NCBI RefSeq assembly: GCF_040183065.1
Contig: NC_091119.1
Location: 61,242,892 to 61,306,891, forward strand
Source: Periplaneta americana
Taxonomy: Eukaryota > Arthropoda > Insecta > Blattodea > Blattidae
DNA: 64,000 nucleotides
Reading direction: 5' to 3'
Part shown: positions 12,516-27,358 of the stretch, piece after piece
Layout: each line of letters begins with the position of its first letter
Numbering within the stretch: position 1 is the stretch's first letter
Notes under the pieces: generated by a model
Told to the model about the DNA's origin: nothing
Databases searched by the model: none
Seen by the model: the letters and a program-made list of their open reading frames with translations, nothing else
Translations under genes and position numbers: made by a program

Positions 12516-12895
12516 CTACGTGGTCGCCATTAGCTTGGTGGCAGTCATATGGTGGTGATGGTGGTGATGATGTGCTGGGTGGTGGCCCATGACGTAGCTG
12601 CTGACGTCAGTAGCCGATCCCGGCGCTACGGGTGGCGGAGGAGGTGGGAAGCCGAATATCTGGTGGTTGTTGAGTTGGTGGTGATGGTGATGGTTGGGGG
12701 TTGCGAACGTGGGGTAGACGCTGCCGGCGCCGCTGGCGGGGTTGGACGACGAGGCGGGGGTGGGTTTGCTGTCGGAGGGCTCCGTCTTGACGGCGCCCAG
12801 CAGCGCCGTGTGTCCTAGGAAGGGGCGCGCGTCCACCAGGGCGGACTTGGAGGAGCCCTCAACAGACTGCGTGTGGCCCGCGGTCGATTTGGACT
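12516..12895 (-). CDS. pnr: pannier last coding exon (C-terminal region and stop)
   Basis: Acceptor TTCTTTGTACTAG (G at 12896) opens a 380-nt coding segment ending in TAG at 12518-12516. It encodes residues 291-416: a Ser/Thr/Ala-rich stretch, [11 protein letters not shown] (resembles a SUMO-type VKxE site), a five-His run, [12 protein letters not shown], an eight-His run and the C-terminal [10 protein letters not shown]. As I recall it, fly Pannier also ends in a KLMAT-type motif, which supports the assignment. The 3' UTR must start at 12515, and a 605-bp inverted-repeat element begins only 100 nt further on. I saw no convincing AATAAA between the stop and that element. Confidence 0.85.
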
Positions 12896-15800
12896 CTAGT
12901 ACAAAGAAACCAGACATAGCGTCAGTGTGAGCATACGTGTATTTTAACAGCATGGTCCATCATGGTTGTTTATGATCAGACATCGAGATTTTGGACCCGA
13001 TAGAATAAGTTTACTAAGTCCATGCTATAGACAGCTTTGTTACTGTGTGTGAGGTGGATGGGAGTCGGCAGAAGGAGAGACATGTGTACATGAAACCAAG
13101 TCCAGTCCAGTCTGCTCGTGCTGTACAGTGACGTTCCAAAGAAAGACAACAAATTTATCAAACATTAAAATAAAATGATTGTTAGAGGAGAAAAATTCTG
13201 TAGGACCAAAAAGATTAATCTATACGTAATTAAAATAAAAACCTATAATACAAAATTTTCAAAATAAATGAATATGCATTTTCTTTCGGCTCTTTCATAA
13301 GCACATGTGAAATACTTACACAACATACATAAGAATCATACACAATATACTCAACTTATAATGTACAATCAATGATATCCCCACAATATATACAATATAT
13401 TTACAATATAACTTAATGTAATGAGAATTTATGCTCAGTTCAACTTGTTTATTTTTCAGCTTTCTCTTCCAGAATATTATTTGAACTGTTACAATGTACT
13501 ACAACACACATTCTTAAGGTCTCGAAACTAAATTTCCTTCGGTTGTCGGCAAGACAAAGTTTATATTGGGAGAAGCTCCGCTCTACATCACATGATGTAA
13601 TGGGTGCAAAACGATAAAACAATAAGTCATTGAAATATATCTTCGCTACCCCAGCAGTGTCCGTAGACTCCTTCCCTGCTAGCATGTCTTTTATGTCACA
13701 GAATATAGCATATCCACTGTTTTTACACAAAACTGAGTTTAATTTCTGTTTAACACGATTACTAGCTGGTGTAGCGGATGCTTGATGAATTACTTTCGTC
13801 ATTTCCTCAATTAATTTTAGAGCGTCAGACATTTCTTGGTTCGATGCTTCAAGAAGTTTAATTGTTTTAGGCACAATAGCAAAATTATGTTCTATGAAAT
13901 CCAAATTACTCTTCAAGGTCGTCAAATCCAGGGATTTTACAATCTTCGCTGGAGGACAGTCTTCCTTAAGGGAGTTGATAACCTGAAGTATTATATAGAA
14001 TGTTTGGCATAATAAAGCGCTGCGTTAAGCCATGTTCCCCACCGCGTAACAACAGGCTGTGGAGGCAGAGGAACAGTGGGTGCAATTTTCTTGAATGTTA
14101 GCACTCTTGAAGGAGATTTCAAAAATATTTTTTTGCAGTTAGCGATGAAACAATCTACATCACTGAAGGACGCCCGTATCTCTTCAGCAACCCGGTGGCA
14201 TCCATGGACTAGACATGTTAAGTGGATGAGTTTGGAGTAACTGTGTTTAATTTCTGTTGCTGCTTTCAGCATGTATGTAGCCCCGTCCGTTACAAACAGA
14301 AGAATATTTTCTTTATTTCCTCCGGCAGGATATAAAAGATCCATTGCCTTATTAAAAATCGTGACGATAGACGAATAATTGGCGTTTTCTATAACCTCAC
14401 TGGTTAGTAGAAATTGTTTTCCTGGACTGTCAGTCACGAGGGTTCCGACTATGACATTTACTATACACCTACCAGCTGAATCAGTAGCTTCGTCTATCGA
14501 CATCCAGATTTTATTATTTGCTGTTTGTTGTCTAATGTTACTTAATGTTCTATCGTAGCACTTTCTCAAGTAAGTCTGCCGCAACGTCGAGTCAGTAGGG
14601 AGAACTCTCTTGGTATATTTTTCCATGAAAGCTTTGAAATTTGGGTTGTTTACTTTATTAAATGGTATGTTTACAGCCACCATCATTTCACATAGATCTA
14701 GGAAGAACTCGGATTCTTTATTTTTAAGTGAATCTGAAACAGGTGGAATTTCTTCCCTCTTAAGAGACAAAATGTTTGTATGTGAAATGTATTTTCGGGA
14801 GTTACAGTGGGTCTCAACGTACCGTTTTTTTGTCTCCCCTTAGTCTAACATGACACAATTTACATGTAACATGGTCGCCATTAACTTCAAAATAATCACT
14901 TCCGAACTCTTGCACAAATAAATGCGTCTTAGAGCCTTTCACTTTTGGCATACTTACTGTTAATTATATTCTTCGACTAATCAGATAGGTAACCACATGC
15001 ACAGATTAAAACTAAACTACTATCTTCTGTCCTCTCTTCTGACAAAGTGAACTAGGCGTACAGGAATGTTTTTATTATCATAACAGTACCTCCTCTCCCT
15101 GCCTTGTGAGTATGACTGAGTAAGTAAAGCACATGGGACGACAGGTAGGTCGCTACCATCACTGCCCTCACCCACTACATTCCTGCTTCCCAACTTGAAA
15201 TCGCACTGTTTTCGTCTATCGGGTCTAAAGTCTCTAAGCCTGCTGATTACATTATAGTTATCCCTCTGACTGAGTTTCTGGCTGATATCTACATCTACTA
15301 TCAGGCAGTACATTTCACTTGACGATATGTGCCAGAGGAAGAACAATTGTTTGTATACATCTGAAATCTGACTACACCTTTTCCAGATGTAATTAAGAAA
15401 GTATCATATGTATTTCAGATTCATCAATTGTATTTCAGAAAGCATCATTTGTATTTCAGATTAATCAATTGTATTTCAGAAAGCAACATTTGTATTTCAG
15501 ATTTGTCAATTGTATTTCAGAGAGTGTCATTTGTATTTCAGACTCGTCAATTGTATTTGAGATCCCGTCAATTGTATTTCAGATAATTGAATCATATATT
15601 TTTGTTGTCATGGAAACTATGTAATTGTTTATCATGAGTTTGTAATAACGAGTTTATTAGGCTTCATTTTGTCATTTATTAGCTTCATTTGACTTTCCTG
15701 TAAGCCTAGTTTACAATTTATTTTGATTATGCCATTGAAAAACAGTGAATTACAAAATACAGTATGTGTATTGTAATTTTTAAAGCAAGTTACTTACAGT

Positions 15801-18800
15801 AGTTCAAAACAATATTATTCATAAACCTATGAATGTTAGAATTATAAATATAGCAAATTGTTGGCTCATGATATTCTGAAATACAAATAACACTTTCTGA
15901 AATACAATGGACAACTTCTGAAATACAAATGACACTTTCTGAAATACAATTGACGAATCTGAAATACAAATGATGCTTCCTGAAATACAATTGACGAATC
16001 TGGAATACAAATGACGCTTCCTGAAATACAATTGACGAATCTGGAATACAAATGACGCTTCCTGAAATACAATTGACGAATCTGAAATACAAATGATGCT
16101 TCCTGAAATACAATTGACGAATCTGGAATACAAATGACGCTTTCTGAAATACAATTGACGAATCTGAAATACAAATGACGCTATTTGAAATTAAATTGAC
16201 CAGTTCTGACACACATGTGGAAAAGGTGTAGTGTAATATGTAGCTTGTCGGTGATGTATACAATGGAGGGTGAAAGGCACTGGTCACCTTACCCCATTAT
16301 CTCCTGATTTAGTTGCCTAATGAATGACGTCTTATTGGTATGTATGTATGTATGTATGTATGTATGTATGTATGTATGCATGTTATCGCGTATCGTGTGT
16401 TACTAGTTGCCATCATTTACTTATAAATAGATTAAAATATTCTTATAAGTTGAATAAAAAAGAAAGTTTTACTTGCGGCTCTTGCGTATTTATAAAGTGG
16501 TAGGGGAGTTTGTGTATAATGTATGTTTCGACGCCTATAGTTGTTATTTATACCGGGTGTGGCAGAGTCCTCCTGCATTTTATCGCCGCCGCTCCCTCCG
16601 CCTTGCTGCTTCTTCGGCTTGCGCTTCCTGGTCTGGATGCCGTCCTTTCTCATGGCCAGTGGACGGTTGACGCCGTGCAGCTTGAAGTATAGGCCGCACG
16701 CGTTGCATACCGGCTCACCCTCGTTATTGCGGCGCCATAGCGTTGTGGTTCGAGTTCCGCAATTGGTGCAGCACAGACCCAAGCGACGAGTCGCGGTCTG
16801 AGAAAACAATAATTACTAAATTTGGATGTGAAAGTTTTAAGAACCTCATTTATCTTCTCGAAAAATGTTAGTTGTTTCTGACTTTTCTTAAATACCGGTT
16901 CATGTATTGAGATTTACTGTACTATCCCCGACGTTTTGAAATTACATAGCAACAGCTTTCAACGTCAAGGTCTTATTAGGCCAAAATCTGAAAGTCGCTA
17001 CTCTCTTGTATCTGTTATGTCTGTATGAACACTAACATCCTAATGACAGAACGTGCAAGTGGTTACAAAATGTAGGATCAGTAAATCTGTTGGCAATTCA
17101 AAATTATTCTTAATACTCTAAATGCCATATCAGAATGTTGTAATGTTTTGCCCATTGCTGTGTTGGTCAAGGGAGAACGACTAAGAGTTTAAGGTACGAA
17201 TCTGTTTTAAATAGTTAAACTCCAAATAGGAAAATATTCACGGTTTTTCAAGCAATATTTGGAGATATGGAAGGCGATCTGCACGAAAGAAATACCCTAC
17301 ATACAGTAGAACATCTATTATCCGTGGTAATGAAGTAATGAAGGGGGTGGGCTGAACGGTTAATCGAAAAAATCGGATAATCCACACTATGAAATATTTT
17401 CGTAAATTTAGTGAATAATACACTTTGGTAAATTCCTCTGTATTTAACACGCTAGGTAGTGGATCACAAGCTCACTAATTTAAGTCTCATTGTCAACGAC
17501 GGATTTTGAAGGGCAAGAAAATTCCTTGTAATGGCTGCCTGTGGAAAGTGTAGGTCTCGTGTTGTAGATTTACATACTTTATACACTCCAAACTCGTGTT
17601 CTGTTGCGAGATGAGCCATAGTTTCTCTTTCCCCAAACCACTCAATTATTTACACTTTTTTCTCCCGATACTTAGCGCAACAATTTCTTTTGACACCCGT
17701 AGAAGATATTTTATACAAAAGTTATGCAGCAGCATAATTCGAACAGTAGACTGTACTGTGTAGGGGAGAAGGCTTGTAATAACGCTCTCTAGAAAAAATA
17801 ACGTGCTAATACAATGTACAATACTTTATATATTTCTACAGAAAAAGGCGAGAGAAACACAGCCGGATAATTCACCAATCGGTTAATAGGGTGACGGACA
17901 ATTGGGGTTCTACTGTATACAATATATTCAATTTCAATATTCCGTTGTGAATGCCCCCTAATGCACATATTCGTTAAATTATTGAACAATCACTTTCTTT
18001 TATCAGTAACCTGTCTCAACGTCAGCTTCCGTACGCTTTTAGACAGTCGTGCTCAGTAACGTTTCCAGAAATTTCTAATTTCCTCTGTTTCTATCTCAGT
18101 CTCTGCGTGCAGCTGATTCAAACGACATACATGTTTTAAATGGTTTAATATGAACACAAATACGTACAGTATGTAGGATGTATCTTAATTTTATTAGACC
18201 TACAAACTTTGGAGTCAGATAGAGAACCTTTTTAGACACTTTTGTTAAGGAACGTTTGGGCCCTGGTTGCTCGTTTCCATGCTGCAAAGCATACTTTGAA
18301 TATAGGCATCGCGATCCTCCTCTCTGACTGCATTCCTTATGCTTAATGTCATCCTTCCACGCAATTAGGTAACCTGCATGTATTAAAGTAAATCATGGAA
18401 CGTTTCGGATGGGACAAGTTATCCTACATGCACATGGCATAAGGAGCAACATCTGGTTCTGGTGTGGAGCTCAAAAGATTTACCAGGGATTATTCCAAAA
18501 CTGAAGAGCTCCTCATCACACTCCGTTTGCCAGCTTTGTTCGCAGTTTACACGATTGGATTCATTAATTTTCAAATGACTGATTACCTTAATCTTTTCCA
18601 GCCAATTAGACCAATATAAAATACTGTACTAGGGCATTTGATAAGTAATGGCAACAATGCTGTCCTAGCGGTGACCATTTAATTCTTGTGCTACGTAATA
18701 GAGCAACGATTGTTTCATAAATTTGCAATATTTAAAGTCTCGAAGAAGTTGTATTTTGTAAATGCAGTGGATGTTTCTAATTTGTAGTAAAGAATACAGC

Positions 18801-21319
18801 CCTAAAGATACGAACAAAATCCAAGTTGCAAGAGAAAAACATGCAACTCAGTGCTTTAGGCCATTACAAGAAACCTGTGGGAGAGAAGTCCTACCGTATT
18901 GAACTATTGCAAGTTGGGTGGAATCGCTTTCAATCAAGAGTTCACATTCGAAGAACTTTAGATTGATCAATGAGAAAGATCCAGAAATGCTGCTGCAGAT
19001 AGAGTTCACCGTCTTCCAATGTATTTGGCAACGTATTGTGGACATGGCAGGAGACTATAATGTCAAAAGTAACCTAAATAAATTTAGTGTGAAACAGTAA
19101 CTACGTTGTCATTATTTTTCGAATGCCCTAGTAATTACGTGATATAGCTACTTTTGTTCTGTAACGAAAATTCACAGCCCGTGGATTCCTTAACAAGAAA
19201 TATCTAAAAATAAGTTTTATACCCGGTCTCAAAGTTTGCCGATCTAATTAGGATACACCCTGTATATACTTATGTATTGTTCATTGTATACAAAAGATAC
19301 CGGTATATTATTTTTTATTCTTAAAACGTAAGGAATCTTTCTGCAACGTTATTCCGTACCTGTTCTCATTCTGGCAGTAGTAACGTAGCTCAATGACACA
19401 AAATGCTCTCACAGTAACCTTGACAACTCACCAGCCTCTTGGATGGTTTGATAAGCGGTCGGTTCATGCCGTTCATCTTGTGGTAGAGCCCGCAGGCATT
19501 GCACAGGTAGTGGCCGGTCCCGTCCCGGCGCCACAGAGGCGTCGAGATGGCGCCGCAGTTGACGCACTCCCGGCCTTCTCCAAACTGGAACTCCATTGCG
19601 CCATCTGGAAACAAAAATTGTTTAAAAGCTTGGCTCAGGTTCATTGTTGAGCACATCTTTGACTGTACTGCGTGGGTTTTTCTGTTATTTGTTTTATAGG
19701 TACCACGTTATTGAAATAGGATAAGGTGAGTCTTGAACATTGTAATTGTACTTTTTTATTATTTGAGTTTTTAAGTGCACTTTGTAGTTCTTCCATATCA
19801 ATATTATTAATTATGACTATTGTATTTAGAGTAAGATTATTTGTCCATAGATTCTCATATCTTAACCATTAATTTTCTTCCATATTGTTAATTCTGCAGT
19901 GCTCGGGAAAAGTGACATAGGTCAGTTTCCACAAACCTTTTTTGGTAATTTATTGACAACTTACGGAACATCTGCTCGCTTGGAAAAAATACATAAGTAT
20001 TTCTCCCATTACAATAATTCATACAGAAAAAAATCAAATCGACATAAACCAGTGTAAGTTGTCAATAAATTATCAAAAAAGGTTTGTGGAAACTGACTTA
20101 TGTCACTTTTCCCAAGCACTACAGAATTAAAGCATCATCTTTCATACGAATTTAAGTATTTTTAAATCTTACATGTTATATCTTGCGAACCATGCCAAAC
20201 TTGTTCAGTACTGTTTATATAAATCCAAACTCTCACGTTTTAATTTCCTTATTTCTTTATTAGCAATAACACTTTTGTATTTATAATAGGCTATATGTTG
20301 TCAATAACTGAGTTTGGCGGACATGTTTAAAATATGCTTGTTTCTTATTATTTATTAATTTTTTAATTTCTTTGTTCCTCAAAATAATACAAGCCCTTTC
20401 TTCTCCGTGTTATTTTTCTTGTTCCTAATGCTTCTGTTGCAGCTTTTAATATAACTTCTTTAAGATATTTCCATTCTCCATCTATATTAGTACTCAACGT
20501 ACGCTGACCTGAATATTTTTTATTCTTATTGAGTATAGCCTCCATATACGCTATTGTTGCAACAAATGTATTTGTTTTGAAGTCTGTTTTAATTTCACTT
20601 GTTTTTATTATCTTTTTATGGATTCACTTACTTGGAATATTTAATTTGAAAATAACGATAAAGTGATAGGAACTGATGTCACAACTTCTATATTTATACG
20701 TGTATCAATCACCTGAGTCACATGAGGTGATAATTTAGTATTGGTAAGAATGTAGTTAATAATAATATTTGAGCCCCTTGCTGCCCAAGTGAATTTGTAT
20801 ATATTCTTATGGCGAAAAAATGTATTAGTTATTTTCAGTTCGTTGTACACTACAAAGTTTCTTAACGTTTTCCCATTCTAATTCAATATTTTTTCGCCGT
20901 TGGTTTCAATTAATTTTTTACTGTGTTTTGCCCAACACAGGCATTGAAGTCTCCAGCTATTGTTATATAGCTTAATCTGTTTTGTTAATGGTGTCTATGT
21001 ACTTATGTAGACATTCGTAAAATGTTATGCTCTCTTCTTTCTTCTTCGGGTGCGTAAACACATAGGGGCGTACGGTATTTGCGTCAAAAAGCATGTATAC
21101 ACAGCTAGAGCACGCTGAGCACGCCGCTACAGAAGACAGGTATGAGGAAGGGATGGAAATTTGGCATTCACCATTGAGAAACAGAAGGAGGCGTGCGATA
21201 ATTTCAGTCCGAATGTGAGTGTGATTTACTATAATTGAAACAAGAAGAAGTTGTACTGTGTTTAATATGTGGAAAATATTTGAATATTAAGAAAAGCAGT
21301 GTTCAGAGACTATGTAATA

Positions 21320-21351
<32 letters not shown>

Positions 21352-24099
21352 TATTGATATAGTTCACAAGTACAAAACTTAATAATATAACAAAAGATCT
21401 ATAAACAAATGTAGTTCTACATACTAAATATACAATTTCCTAGCCTTTTTATTTTAACGCAAATCTCAATAATTTATTGGTTCAAACTTGCACTTAGAGA
21501 CTACGTAATATAGTACGAAGAGATACGTAGAGATATGAATGTGGACGAACGGCCGAAAATATTAGATAAATTACAGAATCACGTAAACACGGATATTTTG
21601 ATTTTGAGTTTACAATACGAAAATGTACCATTTGTTTTGATATTACTGACTTTATTAATTTACAGAGTGAAATAGTACATGTTAAAATTTGTGTTGTGCA
21701 TAACACCAACATACTATGCGTTAGCTATGGGTTGTCGCTAAAAATTGCTCTGATATATCGTCTGTTTATTGAAGACCCATTTATTAAAATATATATATCA
21801 CTCCACTCAAGTAGTTAATGCTCTGCCACCAAATAAGATAAATATACTTCAGATAGGCCTAGTGCACAACTGACTATATTTGTGCGTGGTATGGCTAAAA
21901 ATTGTTGTGTACTCAAGAGTTTCTACATTTAATTCTTCTGAAAGGCAAACTTTAGCCTGTAACCACGGATGGTACATCAACCATGACGGAGAAACAGAAT
22001 GGATTTGTAGAAATTTTAAACAACAGAATGCAGTCAGAAAATACCGATTACACTGGTCTTAAAAAAATGGCGCTTTTCAAATTTTTCCATAATATGAATG
22101 CCCTAAATTCAAATCTGGTTTTAGTTTTATTCTATCGGGCTAGGTTTTTTAACAATATCAAAACAAATGTACCTACTAATGTAGGTGGGTCATTTGCAGA
22201 ATTTATATAACAAATGATGTCCATCAATTCTTACCCTTCCCATTATTGCATTTATAACAATAGAGTTATAAATTCCTAACAGTGAGTAGTTTCAATAGTA
22301 ATGTAGTAAACGTCACAAGAATTATTTCCTTCGTGTGAAATATTCACGAGAATAAAATAAAATTCTCATAATTACAGCTAAAATGCCGTATCCATACTAC
22401 TTAAGTTTTTAAAATTGAGCATGATTATGTCCAGATAAAGGTTTGTTTAATAATATAATTGAGAAAAAAATTAAAGAAACATTTGATATTATCAAAACTT
22501 CTTCATTTATGACTGAATTTATATTTCCTTAAACATGATTACATAATTACTCTAGTCCAGTAAGTCAGTCAGGTCTGTTACACCATTCTGTTCCTATGGA
22601 TACACAGTTGAAAAAGAAGCCCCACAGATGTCAGCACAAGCCAAGATGATGCACAAAGATCCATTTTGATTGTACTGCTATGTTCACCCATTTTGATTTG
22701 GCGAGTTTGTGTGTCATACTGTTGCTTTATGTTTTAGTCTAAGCGTGCATTTTTACTCTGTCAGATCTGTTTGTGTTGTGTTTTCCACAAATAACAACAT
22801 ATAAAGTCAAGATCAAGAGGACATAATAATACACGTGTCCATTAGTTAAGTTGTTATTTTGAAGATCTTTAAGCAAAAAAATTTTAGGTTAGTACATGCT
22901 TGTTTGCTTTGTCAAGTCTGTTACTCCATGTCATGTCTGTTACAATATTTCAAAACAGTGCTGTAAAGCAAGCTGAGTGTACAGTGGCTGATTACTATGG
23001 CAGAGACATTGCACTATATTAATACATGCAGAATATGCAATAAATAGGACTTTAATTTTACGTTCTCAATCGTCCATTTGTTATACAAATTTTTCAAATG
23101 ACCCATGTACGTAACATTTTAATGAAATATTATAGTTATTAAAGATATAAAGCTGAGGCAAAACTGTTACTGTGTGTTTAATTTTGACTTAACTATGAAT
23201 AAGTATGTTGAAATATGAGAGCTATGTTTCAATAATTTTGAATTTCAAAACTTGTTCACATTTACTGAGAAGAAACCTTAATTTTTTTCGAAGCCCTGAT
23301 GTGTTTATCACTAGTGTCTTTTTTTTCAAGCACCAATGATAATCGGCCATCATTGACACATCCCAATGGCTTTGATAGCGGGTTTCCATTGTCTTAATGT
23401 CTTTATGAAACTGTTCACCTTGTTCTTCACTCACTGTACCAAGATTCGCAGGAAAGTAATCAATATGGCTATTGAGAAAATGCACTTTAACACTAACTCT
23501 GCACGCTAGGTTTTTAAAGTTTTGTAACATTTCCTCCACAGTTTCCTTATAGTTCTCAGATTTCTTGTTGCGCAGAAAGTTTTCTGTCACTTTTCTGTAT
23601 GCTAACCATGCTGGCTTCTATAACTCGGACATCGATTGACGGAAGGTTTCATTCTACATAAGCTCACGAATTTAGAGTGCTACTATCTTAGCTTCAGTTT
23701 TCTGAGGGAACTTTGTAAAAAGAAAGTTGAAACGATCGCTGTCCTTATTCAGAGCAGTTACAAATTGCTTCATGAGGCTACCATTTGCCATAAACCCACT
23801 GTCTTATATTTTCGGAACACGAGGAACAACAGGCCTACATAATGGGGAGCCCACTGTTTATCCAGATCACCAACTAGCATGCCAAAGTAAGCTTTAAATG
23901 CATTTTTGTAAAAGTCTGTCGTATTTCTTCTCTGCCTTTGTGGATTGTAACTACCACATGTATAGCAAGACGAATCAGGGCCATTTATAGTGAGGATCAC
24001 GTAAGAGTAGTTCCTAAAAGGCTAATTTGGTCGACTCTTCAGTGTTGCCAACTGATACTAGATATCACCAAAATATGGTAAAATCACAATACCATGTAC

Positions 24100-24145
<46 letters not shown>

Positions 24146-27100
24146 TAGTATTAATAATAACGATGACTTGCTTATTTACCACATCTCATCTTTATGTTGG
24201 GGAGGTGTTTTCTAAATGGTTCAATAATTTGTAAAAGAGTAGCTATATTTTCCTTCTACACCTCTCGCACATTACGTTAGTACTTAGTAGATTACTGTAT
24301 GATGTAATATTAAAATGTATTTTGTCTTACAAAATGAAATTCATTGCTTTGATTAAACAATTTACGATTCATGAGACCTAACCTAAAAATGTATTTTGTT
24401 TGATCACGTGATGTGATTAGTACGAATTCCGAAAAAGAATGTCACGTTGAGATGTATGCTTAAGAATATTTACTCCATTATTGTAGTAAAAGCTTAAACA
24501 CGAAGGAAATTAATTAAAATATGAAATGGTATTTTTGTCGATTACCCAAAGCTTGTATCACACGAAATATATTTATCTACATTTAGCCTACCTGACTATA
24601 ATTCTTGAATTGTAACCACAACACAAAGCAACACATACAATAACTATTATGTATTAATATTAATACTGAAATTAATTAATTATTAGTATGTTCAAATTTC
24701 ACTAGTTTCCAGTAATCGACCCAGAAATCTAGTACAATCTGAATTTCCAGAATTTAAACTACGGCAACTTGTCACTGCTGCCAACATAAGAGTTATAAAA
24801 TCACTACCATTTGTAGTATTTCTCAGTACCGAAATTCGAAACAAAGTTGGCAAAACAAAATTCAACCTGAAAATTAGAAAATCACCATAATCCACTAGCT
24901 TATGTAGAATGGAGGAAAAATGACTACGTTTCACCCTTAGGGTATTAAGTAAGCTGATCCGGACTATACGCACCGACGACGATGGGACATTTCGCGAGCA
25001 CATTCGATCTCACTGGAATTCAAAAGATCAAAAGTCGATTGACTGCAGCCAGATCATTGATAAAACTAAGATATTTCTTAGAAATCACTGATTTATAGGG
25101 GAAATATTCCAACTCTTTCTTTTGTTATTGGTAACAATGTGAAGCGATCTACCAGTAATAAAATAAAGATTATGGGCTCAGGTCAGTAATCCGCCGAGTA
25201 CCTGCGGAAACAAGTAGAAAACAGGGAATCCAGGAGTGAGAAGGAACTTAAGATGAAATTGTGAATCATTTTTATGTTTAAATCTCTCAGAAAATTTATT
25301 TTATGTATTTCCTCAAAGAAGAAAATTTAAACTAGTATTTCCTATAACCAATTTCTGAAAAACTGTAGCCCGAAGAAACAAAACTAAGGCTGGTTTCAGA
25401 GCTTCCATGTGCTAAGTAATCGGAAAATATGAACAGTTTTCAATCAGCAAAAATTGTGTATATCAGTGCCATATTTATTTTATTGGGTTATTTTACGCCG
25501 CTGTATCAAGATTTCAGGTTATTTAGCGTCTAAATGAAATGAAGGTAATAATGTCGATGAAATGAGACCGGGGTCCAGCACCGAAAGTTACCCAGCATTT
25601 GCTCGTGTTGGGTTCAGGAAAACCCCGAAAAAACCTCAACCAGGTAACTTGGCTCCGACCGGGATTGGAACCCGGGCCACCTGGTCTCACGACCAGACGC
25701 GCTGACTGTTACTCCACAGGTGTGGACACCAGTGTTACATGATGCTAAGTCTCTATTGCATCATTCATCTCCAGGTGTTATATAAAAAGATTCTTAAATG
25801 ATCAGTGCAATGGATATTGTGCTAAAATATGTTAATTTCAATAGGGCGCATGCCCTTAATCACCGACAGCTTGAAGAGTTCCTTGCAGAGGCGTACGGAA
25901 GGAAGGCTGTTACCGGATTTGAACCCTCTCTTGAACTTAAAAAAAAATACATATTTAGATTTGAATACTTCTTTTATCCAATAATCGTTTTTTCTTCTCT
26001 AATTTCTCAGTGTCAGAGTAACAAAATCTACATCAACATAAGGCATAATCCTCCTACCACCCCTTCAATATAATCCCTGTGCTTGATGTGCGTAATGTTC
26101 TAATTATAACAATGCTATCTTTATTATAGAGAAACAGTATCGACCTTTTAATAAAATGAAGTCGACACAATCTAAAATTTAACTTGTTGTGAAACATATT
26201 GAAAAGGTTGTTTTGATAGCTCTGCAGTGCAGATGTTAAATATCTTGCATTGTCGATTTTAAACTTTTATTAAGAGCGGTATCCATCTGTTCATTAAGTT
26301 GAGTTCTGACTTTTTTGTGAAACGTTCGTTTAATGGTTTGTGCATTTGACAGTTCAAATTTTTAACATTATTATTAGGGCTAGGATTTTGATGACCTATA
26401 AATAATTAAAAAATGTCCTAAAAACAATGCATTTATCACCTAAAAATCTTTCAGAAATGCCCTTAAAATGCCCTAAAATTGGCTTAGTAGGAAAATATTT
26501 AGACTAATAATTAAATTAAATTCTAGTACCAACACATTAATTATACACAATTTTTTCTAAGTGGTACACTTTAATTAATTATTTACCTGATGTAGTTTCC
26601 ATGTAGTTCATCACAAGGCCACTGTTATACGTAATTAGCAAGTATAGAGGAGTCTATATTGAAGGGATGATTGGCCTGATCCATTACATGGGGTGTACTA
26701 CGTTAAAAGGGCAATATTTGTGTAGAAAAGATTAAAATATTATACAAAATAATGGGTATTAGCCACCGACGTAGCTCGATCGGTTAAGGCGCTTGCCTGC
26801 CGATCCGGAGTTGTGCTCGGGCGTGGGTTCGATTCCTGCTGGGGCTGATTATCTGGTTGGGTTTTTCCGAGGTTTTTCTCAACCGTAAGGCAAATATCAG
26901 GTAATATAGGGCGAATACTCGGTTTCATCTCGCCAAATATCATATCACTATCACCAACTCCATCGACGCTAAATAACCTCATAGTTGGTACAGCGTCGTT
27001 AAATAACAAAGGAAAAAAATAAAGGGTATTAATGGACAAAATATGTAGACAAAATATCAAAGGAAATAAACATTATTTTATATTAATAATGGGGATTTGT

Positions 27101-27305
27101 GGCCAAAATTAAATGAAAATGCCTAAAAAATGTCCGAATAACACAAAAGACGCTCTTATGAGTTGAAACAGGCAAAAAATGCAAAAAAAAATGCCCTAAC
27201 AAATATGTCTTAAAACACTTAGTTTATCACATAACATGTAAATACTAAAGCGGGTATGTTTCTGGCTTACTAGAAAAAAAGATGCAATTTCATCAAAATT
27301 TATCC

Positions 27306-27358
<53 letters not shown>

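Noticed and set aside
12549-12930. Plus-strand frames opposite the last pannier exon
   Set aside because: Shadows of the GC- and His-rich coding exon.
15790-16287. Frames with repeated Phe-Gln-Ile/Tyr-Phe-Arg peptides up to 165 codons
   Set aside because: All three minus frames are open because the ~41-bp minisatellite lacks stops on that strand; explained by the repeat, not by a protein.
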